Shown here: positions 6,593 to 6,662 of the stretch, piece by piece
How positions within the stretch are numbered: the first letter of the stretch is position 1
Layout of the letters: each line of letters starts with the position of its first letter
Assembly (NCBI GenBank): GCA_947175845.1
Contig: CAMWOK010000171.1
Location: 1 to 6,662 of the forward strand
Source of the DNA: an uncultured Lachnospiraceae bacterium
Lineage (GTDB): Bacteria; Bacillota; Clostridia; Lachnospirales; Lachnospiraceae
DNA length: 6,662 bases
Reading direction: 5' to 3'
Notes under the pieces: model-generated
Told to the model about the DNA's origin: nothing
Seen by the model: only the letters and a program-made list of their open reading frames with translations
Databases searched by the model: none
Made by a program: the position numbers and the translations under genes

Positions 6593-6662
6593 GATTTTGG
6601 GTACTAACAGGCAAAAGTATTGAAGAATGGCTTAAAATCAAGGGTTTTTAGGCGTAGAGGGG
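6593..6662 (+). other. Short AT-richer tail with no complete gene
   Basis: Seventy bases follow the GH3 stop. They are visibly more AT-rich than the gene before. One plus-strand frame reads VLTGKSIEEWLKIKGF and stops at TAG 6649-6651, but it has no start codon or ribosome site, and the frame is closed upstream at 6574. I see no hairpin with a T run that would serve as the GH3 terminator. The next gene, or the edge of an inserted element, may begin beyond the window. Confidence 0.4.

Overview
The window looks like chromosomal DNA from a Gram-positive Firmicute, most likely a gut Lachnospiraceae or related Clostridia species. This is inferred from fairly GC-rich genes with purine-rich AGGAGG-type ribosome sites, AT-rich spacers with sigma-A-like promoters, the divergent ABC exporter type, and a permuted family 3 glycosidase of the kind known from Ruminococcus and Butyrivibrio. 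I cannot fix the species. All genes read on the plus strand.

Layout: 1-1662 is the 3' part of an ABC exporter (fused permease and ATPase); its true start lies off the left edge. A possible terminator hairpin overlaps its stop codon. The spacer 1663-1797 holds a good sigma-A promoter (TTGTTA, 17 bp, TATAAT) for an Ogt-type O6-alkylguanine-DNA alkyltransferase (1798-2334). From about 2336 to 2561 there is no intact gene, but two overlapping reading frames together resemble a small ribbon-helix-helix protein that has lost its start and suffered a frameshift. A LacI-family repressor follows (2575-3588). The spacer 3589-3778 carries a compact control region: an extended -10 promoter flanked by two near-identical AAAAACGTTTTT palindromes. 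It drives a 937-residue family 3 glycoside hydrolase (3779-6592) with the order GH3-C domain, Fn3-like domain, GH3-N TIM barrel, C-terminal beta-sandwich. The last 70 bases hold no complete gene.

How the genes work together: the clearest unit is the repressor and the glycosidase. The LacI protein probably binds both palindromes, blocks the glycosidase promoter, and lets go (or changes affinity) when a sugar derived from a plant or dietary beta-glucoside is present. The glycosidase has no signal peptide, so it should act in the cytoplasm on imported oligosaccharides or glycosides. No sugar transporter lies in the window. The ABC exporter and the DNA repair gene appear unrelated to this unit. 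I see no CRISPR array, rRNA, tRNA or intact mobile element, and I do not see strong evidence for a wholly new system; the double operator, the permuted glycosidase, the decayed small gene and the altered Ogt residue are the points worth a second look.
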